DNA of 8,002 bases, taken from contig DAOWHJ010000131.1 in the NCBI GenBank assembly GCA_030641485.1, positions 1 through 8,002 on the forward strand, in the 5' to 3' direction. The notes beneath the pieces are model-generated. The model made no database searches and was not told the origin of the DNA. It saw only the letters and a list, made by a program, of their open reading frames with translations. The position numbers and the translations under genes were made by a program. The stretch comes from Pseudomonadota bacterium (GTDB lineage: Bacteria; Desulfobacterota; Anaeroferrophillalia; Anaeroferrophillales; Tharpellaceae). This document shows, one piece after another, positions 6,619-8,002 of this stretch (position 1 is the first letter of the stretch; each line of letters opens with the position of its first letter).

Positions 6619-8002
6619 TTATTTCCCATGATTTACCCAGTCGCTTAGATGCTCTTGCAAATCATTCATCAGTTTCTGGCAGTTGGTTGCGTTTTTAGAC
6701 AAAGCTTCACGCTCAATTTTCAGCGCATATTCAGCTGGGACTTTGAGACCCAGATTTAAAAGAATTCCTTTTAAAGCGTGGGCATTCTGCTCAATACCGA
6801 CAAAGTTTTCGACTTCATACTCTTTGTTTAAAAGCTCCAGGTTTTTATGTAAGTTTTTCCGGGAGACTCCGATTAACTGCTTTATCTGTTCATCCTCGAG
6901 CTGATACTCTTTTTTGAGGTGTTGGTGAACAGTCTCTGGCAAAGTAGAGCCAACTTTTTCATTTTCTGCAAAATGGTTTTCGGATGAGACCGTGAGCGTT
7001 GTTTTCTTTGCTGTCGTCCGCTTTTGTGACAGCGGCAGGTGACGATTGATAAGGGTGAATATCTCACTCGGCGCAAAAGGTTTGGTCAGGTAATCATCCA
7101 TGCCGGCACGTAGACATTTTTCCCGATCACCCGACATTGCATGGGCGGTCAACGCAATGACTGGCAGATGGCCGCCGGCCAAACGCTCATGAAGTTTTTG
7201 GCTGATCTCCGGTGGGATTTCCGAGATGTCTGCTCCAGCCTCAGCCGCGCGAATAATATCAGTTGTACGGTAGCCATCAAGCACCGGCATCTGGAGATCC
7301 ATCAAAACCAGATCAAAGCTGTTTTCAGCTAGAACTTCCAACGCTTGTTGACCCTCTTCAACTAAAGATACTTGATGGCCAGCTTTTTCGAGAACCATTA
7401 AGGCGAGTTTACGATTAAGTGGGTGATCATCAACCAACAGAATTGTGGCGTGGGTTGAACTCAGGTTTTCTTCTTTTTCAACTAGCATCGGCGTCGGTCC
7501 AACTTCTGTTTCCAGTTGAATGAAAAAAGAAAAAATTGAGCCGCTGCCGACCTCACTGACCACGGTTAAGCTACCTCCCATCATTTCAACCAACTGCTTG
7601 GAGATTGCCAATCCGAGTCCGCTACCCCCATACTTTCTCGCAGTGGTGCTGTCGGCTTGGCTGAAATTGTCAAAGATGTGCAGAAGTTTTTCCGCGGGGA
7701 TACCGATACCGGTATCGGTTACCGAAAAATTAAGGATGGGTTTAGGGTTGTCAGATGGTTGCGCTAACAACTTGACCTCAAATTTTATCGACCCCTTATC
7801 TGTAAACTTTATCGCATTATTGACCAGATTAATTAGAATTTGGCGTAGCCTAAGTTCATCCCCTTTGAGATGATCAGGAACAGTGTCAGACTCCACCTCG
7901 ATCTGAAATGATACCTCTTTTTCATCGGCTAAGGTTTGCATGGTCTTTCGTATCGTATCGAGTAAGGAGAAAAGCGAGAAAGAGTGGTGTTCAAGGGTCA
8001 AT
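6619..8002 (-). CDS. Hybrid sensor histidine kinase, 3' part (HATPase-REC-Hpt)
   Basis: The gene is cut by the right edge. The first codon in the window is TTG, read in frame as Leu in LTLEHHSFSL, the segment that normally follows DFSKIEAGK of a HisKA domain, so this is not a true start. Counting from it: an ATPase domain (to about 165) with N62 in VNNAIKFT, DTGIGI at 96-101 and GGSGLGLAI; a receiver (about 186-322) with D191/D192, phospho-acceptor D235 in LMDLQMPVLDG and K307; a linker of about 35 residues rich in Thr, Lys and Glu; and an Hpt domain (about 360-460) with H408 in AHALKG. The protein is therefore built as a BarA/ArcB-like multi-step relay, in which phosphate moves from His to Asp to the Hpt His and then to a separate regulator. 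The receiver has an unusual insert of about 20 residues before LPVIALTA. Input domains and start lie outside the window. It is probably first or early in an operon with the heme-sensor kinase. Confidence 0.9.
   Translation of the reverse strand, partial: LTLEHHSFSLFSLLDTIRKTMQTLADEKEVSFQIEVESDTVPDHLKGDELRLRQILINLVNNAIKFTDKGSIKFEVKLLAQPSDNPKPILNFSVTDTGIGIPAEKLLHIFDNFSQADSTTARKYGGSGLGLAISKQLVEMMGGSLTVVSEVGSGSIFSFFIQLETEVGPTPMLVEKEENLSSTHATILLVDDHPLNRKLALMVLEKAGHQVSLVEEGQQALEVLAENSFDLVLMDLQMPVLDGYRTTDIIRAAEAGADISEIPPEISQKLHERLAGGHLPVIALTAHAMSGDREKCLRAGMDDYLTKPFAPSEIFTLINRHLPLSQKRTTAKKTTLTVSSENHFAENEKVGSTLPETVHQHLKKEYQLEDEQIKQLIGVSRKNLHKNLELLNKEYEVENFVGIEQNAHALKGILLNLGLKVPAEYALKIEREALSKNATNCQKLMNDLQEHLSDWVNHGK

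Noticed and set aside
7999..8001. TTG at the right edge as the start of the HATPase-REC-Hpt protein
   Set aside because: The sequence reads as the continuation of a HisKA domain, with the base before it fitting a Lys codon, so the gene simply runs off the window.

Overview
All five supported genes lie on the minus strand, so transcription runs from the right edge of the window to the left. The window is a signalling region from a Gram-negative bacterium of moderate GC content. A c-type heme sensor kinase, multi-domain hybrid kinases and a B12-binding radical SAM enzyme together would suit a metabolically versatile anaerobe or microaerophile, for example a member of Desulfobacterota or a related proteobacterial lineage. 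That placement is inferred from gene content, and no marker gene is present.

In order of transcription: (1) 8002-6619, the 3' part of a hybrid sensor kinase (ATPase domain, receiver, Hpt), whose histidine-kinase core and input region lie beyond the window. (2) 6569-5025, a membrane histidine kinase with a periplasmic Tll0287-like (DUF3365) sensor carrying a CxxCH heme motif and no receiver, 49 bp after gene 1 and probably in its operon. (3) 4878-2758, a second hybrid kinase with two PAS domains, a kinase core and a receiver. (4) 2630-969, a B12-binding radical SAM protein of unknown substrate. (5) 750-157, a small Cys-rich zinc-ribbon protein with two tandem zf-TFIIB-like modules.

The three kinases supply heme or redox sensing, PAS sensing, two receivers and one Hpt domain, so they could exchange phosphoryl groups in a branched relay. 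No response regulator with an output domain is visible, so the end point is outside the window. The radical SAM and zinc-ribbon genes appear to be separate transcription units. Each has a plausible sigma70-type promoter, and those promoters argue for shorter starts than the longest reading frames allow.

The gaps between genes hold the least expected structure. The 4879-5024 gap contains a palindromic cluster built from four copies of an 8-bp GTTTATGC-type word, plus a motif close to GTGTNCCC-GTTTATG. A related motif sits in a hairpin in the gap at 909-941. These look like dispersed REP-type (possibly RAYT-mobilised) repeats. A 12-bp tandem direct repeat lies upstream of the radical SAM promoter. 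No RNA gene, CRISPR array, complete insertion sequence or obvious defence system was seen.
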